From assembly GCA_022791575.1 (NCBI GenBank), contig JAAVZI010000070.1, forward strand, positions 1 through 63,007: 63,007 nucleotides of DNA, given 5' to 3'. The translations under genes and the position numbers were made by a program. Positions 52,710 through 61,541 of this stretch are shown here, one piece after another (position 1 is the stretch's first letter; each line of letters starts with the position of its first letter). Below the pieces are notes generated by a model. It saw only the letters and a list, made by a program, of their open reading frames with translations. It searched no databases and had not been told where the DNA came from. The DNA is from Lachnospiraceae bacterium. Its GTDB lineage: Bacteria > Bacillota > Clostridia > Lachnospirales > Lachnospiraceae.

Positions 52710-52804
52710 GTGGATGAAACCAGATAAGGATAAAATATACAAAAAAGTTTTTATATATCGAACGAATTTTAATATTACTGTCTCTCTTTTTGTGTGATTT
52801 TATT

Positions 52805-52822
52805 GATTTTATCGATAAAATC
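52805..52822. promoter_or_regulatory. Operator palindrome of the Phd/VapC-type module
   Basis: GATTTTATCGATAAAATC is a perfect 18-bp palindrome 41 bp before the antitoxin start, where toxin-antitoxin complexes usually bind to autorepress. Confidence 0.65.
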
Positions 52823-52862
52823 GCATATAATAAAAATATCTCAACTAAAAGGAGGGTTCGAT

Positions 52863-53090
52863 ATGGTTGTTACGGCAACAGAATTTAAAGCTAATTTCGG
52901 AAAGTACCTTGAATTAATTGCCGAGGAAGATATCTTTATTACTCGTAATGGAAAAACGGTCGCTAAAGTAGTAAATCCACAAGTTTCTGCTGTGGATACC
53001 CTGCGTGGAATGCTTGGTGGTATTTCCTCTGGTATTGATATGGATTCTTTACGAGAGGAGCGTTTGTTAAAATATGAAAATAATGTGTGA
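52863..53090 (+). CDS. Type II antitoxin, Phd/YefM family
   Basis: A 75-residue antitoxin. VVTATEFKANFGKYLELIAE with EDIFITRNGKTVAKVVNP is the Phd/YefM DNA-binding fold, and the acidic-basic tail (DMDSLREERLLKYENNV) would bind the toxin. AAGGAGGG six bases before the ATG sets the start; an in-frame ATG at 52794 overlaps the operator and is rejected. It overlaps the toxin gene by 17 bp, a typical coupling. Confidence 0.92.
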   Translation: MVVTATEFKANFGKYLELIAEEDIFITRNGKTVAKVVNPQVSAVDTLRGMLGGISSGIDMDSLREERLLKYENNV

Positions 53091-53487
53091 TACGAACGTA
53101 ATCATTGATGTATTATTGGAAAGAGAACCTTTTGTAGAGGATTCTTACAAGATTCTGAAGCTTTGTGAAGAACATAAAATAAACGGTTTTGTATCAGCAT
53201 CTTCAGTTACCGACATCTTCTATCTTGTAAGAAAATATACTCATAGCACAGAACAGGCATATAAGGCAGTTGGAAAACTTTTAGAAATTGTCAAGGTGTG
53301 CAGCGTTACGAATAATGATGTTCTTATTGCATTTCAGAAAATGGCAAAGGATTTTGAGGATTGTCTTGTTGCTACTTGTGCAAAATCTATACATTGCGAT
53401 TATATTGTTACTCGAAACAAAAGAGACTTTGAAGGTTTTGATATTCCTGTGCTTACCCCGACAGAAATTCTTTTGAAAATCATATAA
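53074..53487 (+). CDS. PIN-domain toxin, VapC-like
   Basis: A 137-residue PIN nuclease. The acidic residues expected for metal binding are in place: D6 in MCDTNVIIDVLLERE, an acidic position in DFEDCLVATCAKS, and the late YIVTRNKRDFEG. PIN toxins cleave tRNA or rRNA. It starts inside the antitoxin gene. AT-rich composition contrasts with the flanking sugar genes, which suggests insertion between rfbF and the rest of the cluster. Confidence 0.9.
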   Translation: MKIMCDTNVIIDVLLEREPFVEDSYKILKLCEEHKINGFVSASSVTDIFYLVRKYTHSTEQAYKAVGKLLEIVKVCSVTNNDVLIAFQKMAKDFEDCLVATCAKSIHCDYIVTRNKRDFEGFDIPVLTPTEILLKII

Positions 53488-53689
53488 CACATACTTCACG
53501 GAAAATTTTCTTATTTCCTAACTGTAGAATGGGATTATGGCTGACATAATCCGATGCTCGCTATTTCTATGGACAACATTACAAGTCTTAAACATAGTTT
53601 TGGGGTTTTCTCCCTATCTGCTTTCATCCATATCAAACAGGCAAATAGCAAGAAAACTCTACATTTAATATATAGGAGGACAATGAGCA

Positions 53690-54784
53690 ATGTTTAACAA
53701 ACAATTAGAACAGGACTTAGATTATACATACCATAGTTTATCAACGGAAGAACTCGGCAAACTTGAGGATTCCACCATTCTGATTACCGGCTGCGCGGGA
53801 TTTCTGGGCTTTTATATGGTGCATTTCTTATACCAATACAAAGACGACTTGAATCTAAAGAAAGTCATCTGCCTCGATAATTTTATGCTCGGTTACCCCA
53901 AATGGATTGACGAGATGAAAAAGGACCCGCGCTTTATTATCAAAAAATTTGACATCATCTCCGACCGCATTGATTCCATCGAAGAAGCGCGCGAAGCCGA
54001 CTACATCATACATATGGCTTCGATTGCCTCGCCGATGTTCTACCGCAAATACCCGATTGAGACAATCGACGCCAATATTTGGGGACTGCGCGGGCTGTTG
54101 GATTATTACAAAGAAAAATCTGTCAAAGGATTTCTGTTCTTCTCCTCCAGTGAAATCTATGGCGACCCTGCGCCGGAGGCGGTGCCGACGGCAGAGGAAT
54201 ATCACGGGGACGTGTGCTGTACCGGTCCCAGAGCCTGCTATGACGAATCTAAGCGCTTTGGAGAGACACTCTGTATGCTGTATGCAAGGCAGTATCAGAT
54301 GCCGATCGGCGTTGCGCGGCCATTTAACAATTACGGGCCGGGCATGAAAATCAATGACAAGCGCGTACCCGCTGATTTTGCGAAAAATATTATGGAAGGA
54401 AATGATATTACTATTCTTTCCAACGGCAGTCCCAGCCGGACCTTCTGCTATATAGCGGACGCAGTCTGCGGATATTTCAAAATATTGCTGCATGGCACTT
54501 ACAATTATTTTAATATCGGTATCGAAAAGCCGGAAATATCCATTCAGAAGCTGGCGGATATCTACAAAGAAAACGGAAAAGAGCTCTTTGGCTACCAGGG
54601 GCGGGTGATCTACGAGGTATCGGAGGATCAGGACTATTTGACCAACAATCCGCAGAGGCGCTGCCCCAATATCGACAAGGCAAGGCGGATTCTGGGATAC
54701 AATCCCACGATTTATGTCGAAGAAGGCGTAAAACGCTTTTTACAGTTCTTGAAAGAGAGTGAAGAGGAGAATTTAGTATGGTAA
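53690..54784 (+). CDS. NAD-dependent epimerase/decarboxylase (UDP-glucuronate decarboxylase-like)
   Basis: A 364-residue extended SDR. ILITGCAGFLGFYMVHFLYQ is the NAD-binding motif; FFSSSEIYGDPAPEAVPTAE and the YDESKRFGE (YxxxK) catalytic pair are present, as are ARPFNNYGPGMKINDKRVPA and GSPSRTFCYIADAV. This pattern matches UDP-glucuronate decarboxylases and related 4-epimerases more than CDP-glucose 4,6-dehydratase. It overlaps the following dehydrogenase by 7 bp. The ATG at 53684-region frame stops at once, so 53690 is the start. Confidence 0.82.
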   Translation: MFNKQLEQDLDYTYHSLSTEELGKLEDSTILITGCAGFLGFYMVHFLYQYKDDLNLKKVICLDNFMLGYPKWIDEMKKDPRFIIKKFDIISDRIDSIEEAREADYIIHMASIASPMFYRKYPIETIDANIWGLRGLLDYYKEKSVKGFLFFSSSEIYGDPAPEAVPTAEEYHGDVCCTGPRACYDESKRFGETLCMLYARQYQMPIGVARPFNNYGPGMKINDKRVPADFAKNIMEGNDITILSNGSPSRTFCYIADAVCGYFKILLHGTYNYFNIGIEKPEISIQKLADIYKENGKELFGYQGRVIYEVSEDQDYLTNNPQRRCPNIDKARRILGYNPTIYVEEGVKRFLQFLKESEEENLVW

Positions 54785-56028
54785 CCGTATTTGGATTAGG
54801 GTTCGTCGGACTGACGACCGCGCTGGGATTTGCCCATTTAGGATACAAGGTATATGGCATTGACGTCAATCGGGAGAGAACAAATGTTCTGAAGGCCGGA
54901 AAGCTTCCTTTTCTGGAGCCGGACATGCAGGAGGTGCTGCAAACACATCTCAACCAAAATTTTATTATTACTGATAACGCGCAGCAGGCAATTGCTGACA
55001 GCGAATACATTTTCTACTGTGTAGGCACGCCCTACGGCGAATCTGGAAGTGCCGATTTAACCTACCTGTTTTCTGCCATTGATACGACAATCAACGCCGT
55101 CCATGATGAGAAATTCCGCGTTTTGGTGACAAAATCAACGATTCCGCCTTCTACCACCGCAGAAAAAATTGTGCCCTATGTCAAGGCAAAAGGCGCGGTA
55201 GCAGAACATTTAGGCGTTGCCAACAATCCGGAATTCTTGCGCGAAGGGCACTGCTGGAGCGATTTTATGGAGGCGGACCGCATTGTACTGGGCTGCAATG
55301 ACGACATTTCCAAGAACATGCTCTGCCGGCTGTACGAGCCGATGCATGTGCCGATTGTATGCGTGTCCCACTCCACCGGCGAATTTATCAAATATTTATC
55401 CAATACGTTACTGGCAACCATGATCAGCTATTCCAATGAAATGGCGCAGGTTGCCGACCAGATCGGCGGGATCGACGTCGGCGATGCCTTTCACATTTTA
55501 CATATGGATAAGCGCTGGAACAACTGCAATATGACAAGCTATGTCTATCCGGGCTGCGGATACGGCGGCTACTGCCTGCCCAAAGATACCTGCGCCCTGT
55601 TTGCCCAGGCCAAGGCAAAAGGCTGTGAGCCGCAGATTCTTAAACACGTAATCGAAACCAATGAAAAACGCCCGGCAATCATTGCCGAGAAAATTATACA
55701 GTGTCAGACCAAAGAAGCCGTGATTGGTATATTGGGCTTGTCCTTTAAACCAGGCTCTGACGACGTCAGAGACACTGCGGCCTATAAAGTTATCAAAGCT
55801 CTGCAGCAAAAAGGCTATTCCAACATCACTGCATACGACCCGGCGGCCGTAGAAGAATTTCAAAAATATTATCAGGATGTGACCGTCGACTATAAAAACA
55901 GCGCCAGAGAGGTTTATGAGTCCGCGGACGTGATCGCCATAGTAACTGCATGGGACGAATTCAAGGCTGTGCCGGAGCTGGGCGATAAACCGATTGTTGA
56001 CTGCCGGTATATGTTTTCGTCATTATAA
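54778..56028 (+). CDS. UDP-glucose/GDP-mannose-type nucleotide-sugar dehydrogenase
   Basis: A 416-residue dehydrogenase. VTVFGLGFVGLTTALGFAHL is the NAD motif. NPEFLREGHCWSDFMEADRI and PGCGYGGYCLPKDTCAL carry the catalytic cysteine environment, and ILGLSFKPGSDDVRDTAAYK is the C-terminal UDP-binding motif. It oxidises a UDP-hexose to a uronic acid. The preceding decarboxylase-like SDR would use such a product, so the pair may make a UDP-pentose. GAGGAG precedes the ATG. Confidence 0.92.
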   Translation: MVTVFGLGFVGLTTALGFAHLGYKVYGIDVNRERTNVLKAGKLPFLEPDMQEVLQTHLNQNFIITDNAQQAIADSEYIFYCVGTPYGESGSADLTYLFSAIDTTINAVHDEKFRVLVTKSTIPPSTTAEKIVPYVKAKGAVAEHLGVANNPEFLREGHCWSDFMEADRIVLGCNDDISKNMLCRLYEPMHVPIVCVSHSTGEFIKYLSNTLLATMISYSNEMAQVADQIGGIDVGDAFHILHMDKRWNNCNMTSYVYPGCGYGGYCLPKDTCALFAQAKAKGCEPQILKHVIETNEKRPAIIAEKIIQCQTKEAVIGILGLSFKPGSDDVRDTAAYKVIKALQQKGYSNITAYDPAAVEEFQKYYQDVTVDYKNSAREVYESADVIAIVTAWDEFKAVPELGDKPIVDCRYMFSSL

Positions 56029-56047
56029 GATAGAAGGAGAAGAAAAA

Positions 56048-57361
56048 ATGGATAAGAAAGAAATTTTAGAGCTGGTAAAGCAATATTATCAGGAAAACCA
56101 CCAGCAGAACGAATATAAAAAAGGCGACCGGATTAATTATGCCGGCCGGGTTTACGACGAAGAGGAGCTCTGCAATCTGGTGGATTCGGCGCTGGATTTT
56201 TGGCTGACAGCTGGAACCTATACCAAAGAATTTGAGAGCGGCCTGGCAGAATATCTAAAGGTTCCCTACTGTTCGTTGGTTAATTCCGGGTCTTCCGCCA
56301 ATCTGCTGGCATTGATGGCACTGACTTCTCCGCTGTTAAAAGAACGGCGGCTGAACAAAGGCGACGAAGTCATAACGGTTGCCGCTGCATTTCCAACGAC
56401 GGTTGCGCCGATTGTGCAGGCGGGGGCAGTGCCGGTATTTCTGGATATTCAGATTCCTTCTTATAACCTTGACCCTGCCAAGCTGGAGGAGGCTTATTCG
56501 CCGAAGACAAAAGCGGTATTTCTGGCGCACAGTCTGGGTAATACCTTTGACTTGCAGACGGTAAAGGCGTTCTGTGACCGGCACCAGTTATGGCTATTGG
56601 AGGATAACTGCGATGCGCTGGGCGGCACCTATGAAATTGACGGTGAGCAGAAATTAACCGGAACAATTGGAGATATTGGCACCTCCAGCTTCTATCCGGC
56701 GCACCAGATGACAATGGGCGAGGGTGGCGCGGTCTATACGTCGAATCCATTGCTGCATAAGATTATCCGTTCCATGCGCGACTGGGGCAGGGAATGTGTG
56801 TGCAGCGGAGGACAGGACAACCTGTGCGGCCACCGCTTTGATGGACAGTTCGGCACGCTGCCGAAAGGCTATGACCACAAATATGTCTATTCTCATCTTG
56901 GCTATAATCTGAAAGTGACCGATATGCAGGCGGCTATCGGCGCGGCGCAGCTGAAAAAGCTGCCGGATTTTGTCGAAAAACGTCAGAAAAACTGGGATTA
57001 CCTGCGCACGCATCTGTCCGATTTATCGGATGTACTGCTGCTGCCGGAAAAAGCGGAGGGAACCAATCCCTGCTGGTTTGGATTTATTATGTCGGTAAAG
57101 GCGGAATGCGGCAAAACCAGAAATGAGGTAGTAGCTTATTTAGAGGAGCACAACATTCAGACGAGAAATTTATTTGCAGGAAATATTTTAAGGCATCCCT
57201 GCTTTGAGGGCTATGAAAAAGGTGTGGATTATCGCGTAGTCGGATCGCTTGAGAATACCGATTTTGCGATGAATCACAGCTTCTGGGTGGGGGTCTATCC
57301 GGGCATGACGGAGGAAATGTTAGAAGAAATGGTTTTGAGGATTCATGAGGCAGTCCGCTAA
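56048..57361 (+). CDS. rfbH: CDP-4-keto-6-deoxyglucose 3-dehydrase (E1)
   Basis: A 437-residue PMP-dependent dehydrase. The aminotransferase fold is intact, but the Schiff-base lysine is histidine in FYPAHQMTMGEGG (H219), the defining feature of RfbH/AscC E1. Cysteines in RECVCSGGQDNLCGH fit the [2Fe-2S] site. It removes the C3 hydroxyl from CDP-4-keto-6-deoxyglucose together with a reductase not seen here. AAGGAG precedes the ATG at 56048; an earlier in-frame ATG at 55994 overlaps the dehydrogenase gene. Confidence 0.95.
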   Translation: MDKKEILELVKQYYQENHQQNEYKKGDRINYAGRVYDEEELCNLVDSALDFWLTAGTYTKEFESGLAEYLKVPYCSLVNSGSSANLLALMALTSPLLKERRLNKGDEVITVAAAFPTTVAPIVQAGAVPVFLDIQIPSYNLDPAKLEEAYSPKTKAVFLAHSLGNTFDLQTVKAFCDRHQLWLLEDNCDALGGTYEIDGEQKLTGTIGDIGTSSFYPAHQMTMGEGGAVYTSNPLLHKIIRSMRDWGRECVCSGGQDNLCGHRFDGQFGTLPKGYDHKYVYSHLGYNLKVTDMQAAIGAAQLKKLPDFVEKRQKNWDYLRTHLSDLSDVLLLPEKAEGTNPCWFGFIMSVKAECGKTRNEVVAYLEEHNIQTRNLFAGNILRHPCFEGYEKGVDYRVVGSLENTDFAMNHSFWVGVYPGMTEEMLEEMVLRIHEAVR

Positions 57362-57395
57362 CATCAAATAGAAAGGAAACAAGGAGGAACCCTCT

Positions 57396-58217
57396 ATGAT
57401 TAAAGGATTAACAATTTTCGACTGTTCCCTGCGTGAAATCGGCTATCAGACGGGATGGTATTTTAATGATAAGACGGTGCGTGACATTTACAATTTTGCC
57501 CAGACGAAAGGGATTGACTATGTGGAGCTGGGCTTTTTCCACAATGAGGAGGCGGACCCGGGGCGAGGGAATTTCCGCTATTGCAGCAGCCGCAATAATG
57601 AGATGAAACAGGTGTTCCGCTCGACGAAGAATCTGACGAAGCTGTCGGCTATGCGGGATATCCAGCGGCCGTTGTCCCCGCTGCTGCCGGCGAAGGAGAG
57701 CGTAATTGATACGGTGCGTCTGCTGACCCGTTCGCCGGAGACCGATCTGGATGTTTTGGACCGTTATCTGACGGAGGCGCTGGAGCTGGGCTATGAGGTG
57801 TTCCTGAATTTTACAAGCGCCGGTCATAATTCGATTGAACAGAATATCCGCTTTGCCGAATTTGCCAAGGAGAAGGGGGCGCATGCCTTAGAGTTTGCCG
57901 ATACCGAGAGCGTTATGACGCCAGAGTATGTCAGGGATACGATCCGTGAGTGTCATAAGGCCGGTGTGAAGCTGGGGTGCCATTTCCATGACCGCAACGG
58001 CACGGCGGACGCGCTGGCGGATCTGGCGATTGCCGAGGGAGCTGATTATATGGACGTCACCCATCTGGGATTGGGTGGAAAATGGCGCGACGGCAATCTG
58101 ACGATGGAGTATCTGCTGCGCAAGCTGGGCGTGAACGGCGGGTATGAGGCGACGATTATTAAAAATGAGATTATTGAGGATTTGATTCAGTATCATGAGT
58201 TCAGCGCTGCGGAGTAG
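57396..58217 (+). CDS. HMGL-like aldolase family enzyme
   Basis: A 273-residue TIM-barrel enzyme of the HMG-CoA lyase/4-hydroxy-2-oxovalerate aldolase superfamily. FDCSLREIGYQTGW has the DxxLR-type start, VELGFFHNEEADPGRGNF follows, and LGCHFHDRNGTADALADLAI supplies the HxH metal ligands. It may split or form a C-C bond with a 2-oxo acid. It sits between RfbH and a ThDP-dependent enzyme, so it probably works on the branched side chain of a CDP-sugar, a role outside the family's known ones. AAGGAGG precedes the start. Confidence 0.85.
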   Translation: MIKGLTIFDCSLREIGYQTGWYFNDKTVRDIYNFAQTKGIDYVELGFFHNEEADPGRGNFRYCSSRNNEMKQVFRSTKNLTKLSAMRDIQRPLSPLLPAKESVIDTVRLLTRSPETDLDVLDRYLTEALELGYEVFLNFTSAGHNSIEQNIRFAEFAKEKGAHALEFADTESVMTPEYVRDTIRECHKAGVKLGCHFHDRNGTADALADLAIAEGADYMDVTHLGLGGKWRDGNLTMEYLLRKLGVNGGYEATIIKNEIIEDLIQYHEFSAAE

Positions 58218-58243
58218 CCAGATATTGAGAAAGCAGGAAGAAT

Positions 58244-60025
58244 ATGAAAGTAAAAATATCAGATTATATTATGGATTTTATTGCCGGATTGGGAGTGCGG
58301 CAGGTATTTTATATGGCGGGCGGCGGCGCCATGCATTTGAATGATTCGCTGGGCAGGAGCAAATACCTGGAGGGGGTATGCATGCTTCACGAGCAGGGGG
58401 CGGCGATTGCTGCCGAGGCTTATGCCCGCATTCAGGAGGGCTACGGCGCCTGTCTGGTGACAAGCGGACCGGGCGCAACCAACGCCCTGACCGGGCTTGC
58501 GGGCGCCTATATGGATTCGATTCCGGTGATTTTCCTGTCCGGGCAGGTGAAACGGGCCGATCTGGTTGGAGAGCAGGGAATCCGCCAGTTTGGTATTCAG
58601 GAAGTGAATATTATTTCTATGGCAGAATCGTATACGAAGTATGCGGTGCAGATTCGGGAGCCGGAGGAGATCCGCTATGAGCTGGAGAAGGCGGCGGCCA
58701 TCGCAGTCAACGGCCGTCCGGGGCCGGTCTGGATTGATGTGCCGCTGGATATTCAGGCTATGCAGGTGGAAACGGAGGAACTGCAGGGATTTTCCGGGGA
58801 AGGTCTTGGAGAGTATCCGGCGAAGGAGGAGGAGATTACACGGACGATTGAGCTGCTGAATCAGGCGGAGCGTCCGGTGCTGCTGCTGGGGCATGGAATC
58901 CGCCTGGGGCATGCGGTAGAGGAAGCCAGGGAGTTTTATCATGTTCTGGGAATTCCGGTTCTGACCTCCTGGAACGGGGTTGATCTGATTGAGGAAGAAC
59001 ATCCGCTTTATTTTGGCCGTCCGGGGTCTGTGGGGCACCGGGCTGCGAACTTGATTCAGCAGAGCGCGGATTTTGTGCTGACGATTGGCAGCCGATTGAA
59101 TCTTTTGAGTACAGGGTATAATTATGAAAGCTTTCTGGCGAGAGCCAATCATGTGATGGTTGATATTGATGAAAAGGAAATGAATAAGAAGAGCGTTCAT
59201 CCGCAGCTCAAGGTGGTATGCGATGCGAAAGCATTTTTAAAGGCCATGCTGGCGAGAAAATCGGAAATTGAGAAGCCGGACCGTTCGAGCTGGCTGCAGC
59301 GTTGTGAACAGCTCTTTCGTAAGTATCCGGTGCGGATTCCGGAGCAGGAGGCCAGAGAGGGCTTTGTCAGCAGTTATCGTCTGATTCAGGAGGTATCGGA
59401 TCAGATGACGGGCGAAGACATTTACCAGTTTACCAGTTCGGGGACGACGGTGGATATTGCTATGAAGGTATTTGAGATTAAAGCGGGACAGCGGGCGTTT
59501 CTGACAAAGGGGCTGGCGGCTATGGGATATGATATTCCGGCTTGTATCGGCAGCTGCATTGCCTCTGGAAACCGACGGACGGTATGTGTGACGGGCGACG
59601 GCAGCGCGGCTATGAATATGCAGGAGCTGGAAGTGATTCGAAGACGGCAGCTGCCGGTGAAGATTTTTGTGGCGGATAACCAGGGGTATAGCATGATCTA
59701 TGGCTCGCAGAATGGGAATTTTAAGGGGCATTTAACCGGCTGTACTGAGGAATCGGGGCTGACCCTGCCGGATATGCGCGCTGTGGCGGAAGCATTTGGC
59801 ATTAAGGGCATGCATATTGAGAATGAGGAGCATTTGAAAGAACAGGTGGCGGAGGTTCTGAATGAGCCGGGGCCGGTTGTGTGTACGTATCAAGCGGATA
59901 TTACACAGAAGATTCTGCCGCGGCAGACCAGTTATATGCGTGAGGACGGGCAGATGGCAAGCCGCCCGCTGGAGGATATGACGCCGCTGTTAGAGCGGGA
60001 GGAGCTGGAGGAAATTCTGGGGTAA
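58244..60025 (+). CDS. ThDP-dependent acetolactate synthase-like enzyme (YerE-like)
   Basis: A 593-residue three-domain ThDP enzyme. FYMAGGGAMHLNDSL and MLHEQGAAIAAEAYARI carry the catalytic glutamate, TSGPGATNALTGLAGAYMDS follows, a central domain comes next, and VTGDGSAAMNMQELEVIRRR with ADNQGYSMIYGSQNGNF is the ThDP/Mg motif. In CDP-deoxysugar clusters such enzymes (YerE) add a two-carbon acetyl unit to the 4-keto group, giving branched sugars of the yersiniose type. Location beside RfbF/RfbH supports that. Composition is GC-rich. Confidence 0.85.
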   Translation: MKVKISDYIMDFIAGLGVRQVFYMAGGGAMHLNDSLGRSKYLEGVCMLHEQGAAIAAEAYARIQEGYGACLVTSGPGATNALTGLAGAYMDSIPVIFLSGQVKRADLVGEQGIRQFGIQEVNIISMAESYTKYAVQIREPEEIRYELEKAAAIAVNGRPGPVWIDVPLDIQAMQVETEELQGFSGEGLGEYPAKEEEITRTIELLNQAERPVLLLGHGIRLGHAVEEAREFYHVLGIPVLTSWNGVDLIEEEHPLYFGRPGSVGHRAANLIQQSADFVLTIGSRLNLLSTGYNYESFLARANHVMVDIDEKEMNKKSVHPQLKVVCDAKAFLKAMLARKSEIEKPDRSSWLQRCEQLFRKYPVRIPEQEAREGFVSSYRLIQEVSDQMTGEDIYQFTSSGTTVDIAMKVFEIKAGQRAFLTKGLAAMGYDIPACIGSCIASGNRRTVCVTGDGSAAMNMQELEVIRRRQLPVKIFVADNQGYSMIYGSQNGNFKGHLTGCTEESGLTLPDMRAVAEAFGIKGMHIENEEHLKEQVAEVLNEPGPVVCTYQADITQKILPRQTSYMREDGQMASRPLEDMTPLLEREELEEILG

Positions 60026-60157
60026 TCCACATGTGTGTTGGGTGATTGAGTTGTGAGGAACGGAGTAGTTCGCTTGCGGAATGCAGGTTTTTGATATATG
60101 CGGGACTTTGTAAATTCTGCCAGCCGGATTTGGCTTGTGGGAAGAGCGAAGTTATGC

Positions 60158-60163
60158 TATAAT
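60158..60163 (+). promoter_or_regulatory. Sigma-A promoter of the decayed AAA-ATPase gene
   Basis: TGC-TATAAT, with TTGTGG 17 bp upstream (60135-60140). The -10 at 60158-60163 has an extended TG. It lies 32 bp before the pseudogene start and may now serve the epimerase gene downstream. Confidence 0.6.
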
Positions 60164-60194
60164 GCGGATATCATAGATGGGGAGGCGATTGGCC

Positions 60195-60562
60195 GTGCAG
60201 CGGAACAAGCGGATTGGGATTGGATTTGAGTTTTATAAGGAGTTTATTGATAAAAATTTATACTATGTAGATAAGCTCTGTTGATTCGGGATTTGTTTGA
60301 GAAGGGTGCGAAGGTCAGCCTTTTTACGCGTCCGCGCCGGTTTGGCAAGACGCTGGCGCGGACGATACTGAAGACATTTTTTGAACATGGGTATCTGGTT
60401 GGGCTTTTGGGTAGTCTGGAGGGGTACAGCGTGGATTCGAATAAGGAGAAGGGCAATGGACGGCCGGATCTGGTGTTAAGTCCGTTTACGCCCAAGGAGA
60501 CGGCAGTAATTATTGAGATCAAGCGTGTGGATAAATTTTCTCAGATGGAGGACAGTAGATGA
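60195..60562 (+). pseudogene. AAA-ATPase/PD-(D/E)XK (DUF1703) gene remnant
   Basis: The GTG at 60195 begins QRNKRIGIGFEFYKEFIDKN with LYYVDK, the conserved N-terminus of AAA_ATPase-like/DUF1703 proteins. It shifts frame near 60275. The second frame gives LFEKGAKVSLFTRPRRFGKT (a Walker A-like PRRFGKT) and then jumps straight to a C-terminal PD-(D/E)XK part, GRPDLVLSPFTPKETAVIIE with IKRVDK. Several hundred codons are missing between them. It is dead by frameshift plus internal deletion. Its end overlaps the next start by 4 bp. Confidence 0.8.
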
Positions 60563-61473
60563 GAGCGATTGTAACAGGTGCTACGGGTTTTCTGGGGACG
60601 GCTCTTTGTGAGGAGCTTCTTAAAAATGGCTGTGAAGTGGCGGCTGTGGCAAGGCCGGACAGTGTGAGATTGGAGCGGCTGCAGGTGCTTCAGTCATCTT
60701 ACAGCGGGCAGCTGCAGATAGTGGAATGTGCGCTGGAGGAGCTGCAAGAGCTGGCACAGAAGGCGGGCAGGGCCGATGTGTTTTATCATCTGGCTTGGAA
60801 TGGCTCGTCCGGCGGTGAGCGGAATGATTTTACTATACAATATAGTAATATAAAGTATACCGGTGATGCGGTATGCGCGGCAAAGGCCTGCGGCTGCAGC
60901 AGAGTGATCGGCGCGGGCAGCCAGGCGGAGTACGGCGTGGTGCGAGGGACGGCGAAAGAGGACGAGACGGTTCCTAAGCCGTTTATGATGTACGGCGCGG
61001 CGAAGACGGCGGCTTATCAGATGGGCCGAGTGTTAGCAGAGCAGGAGGATATCGAATTTGTCTGGCCGCGCATTTATAGTGTGTATGGCGTGGGAGAAAA
61101 TCCGGGGACGCTTGTCAATTATGTGATTGAGACACTGCAAGACGGCGGGGCGCCGCAGCTGTCGCCGTGTGAGAATCGGTGGAATTTTATGTATATTACG
61201 GACTGCGCACGGGCGCTGTATCTGCTGGGTACATGTGCAGAGGCAAAAGGGATCTATCATATCGCCTCGGAAGATACGCGGGTGTTAAGGGAATTTGTGG
61301 AGGAAATTCGAGAGATTATGGCGTCGTCGGGGCAACTGCAGTTTGGAGCTAGAGAAAGCGATCCGCAAAGGACGTTCTGGTTAGAGCCGGATGTGTCGCG
61401 GTTAAAGGCGCTTGGCTTTTCCTGCCGGGTTGGATGGAAGGAAGGGATTAAGCGGAAAATCGAGTGCAGATAA
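60559..61473 (+). CDS. NAD(P)-dependent sugar epimerase/reductase
   Basis: A 304-residue extended SDR: AIVTGATGFLGTALCEELLK, FYHLAWNGSSGGERNDF, GAGSQAEYGVVRGTAKEDET, YGAAKTAAYQM (YxxxK) and WPRIYSVYGVGENPGTLVNY. It is of the RfbJ/abequose-synthase-like type, which reduce the 4-keto group of CDP-3,6-dideoxyhexoses. That would make it the last nucleotide-sugar step of the branched-sugar cluster, by inference. The ATG overlaps the stop of the preceding pseudogene (ATGA). Confidence 0.82.
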   Translation: MRAIVTGATGFLGTALCEELLKNGCEVAAVARPDSVRLERLQVLQSSYSGQLQIVECALEELQELAQKAGRADVFYHLAWNGSSGGERNDFTIQYSNIKYTGDAVCAAKACGCSRVIGAGSQAEYGVVRGTAKEDETVPKPFMMYGAAKTAAYQMGRVLAEQEDIEFVWPRIYSVYGVGENPGTLVNYVIETLQDGGAPQLSPCENRWNFMYITDCARALYLLGTCAEAKGIYHIASEDTRVLREFVEEIREIMASSGQLQFGARESDPQRTFWLEPDVSRLKALGFSCRVGWKEGIKRKIECR

Positions 61474-61541
61474 CAAGAGCGGAAGCCCTATATTGGGAGC
61501 ACGTAATCTCGGTGCTATGAAAGAAATCAGGAGGAACGAAG

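Noticed and set aside
52582-52797. 71-codon forward frame over palindromic copy 3
   Set aside because: It simply reads through the hairpin element; there is no ribosome binding site or family.
53690-54784. Assigning this SDR as the missing CDP-glucose 4,6-dehydratase RfbG
   Set aside because: Its motifs match UDP-glucuronate decarboxylase-like enzymes and it is paired with a nucleotide-sugar dehydrogenase; RfbG usually opens with a distinct GHTGFKG motif.
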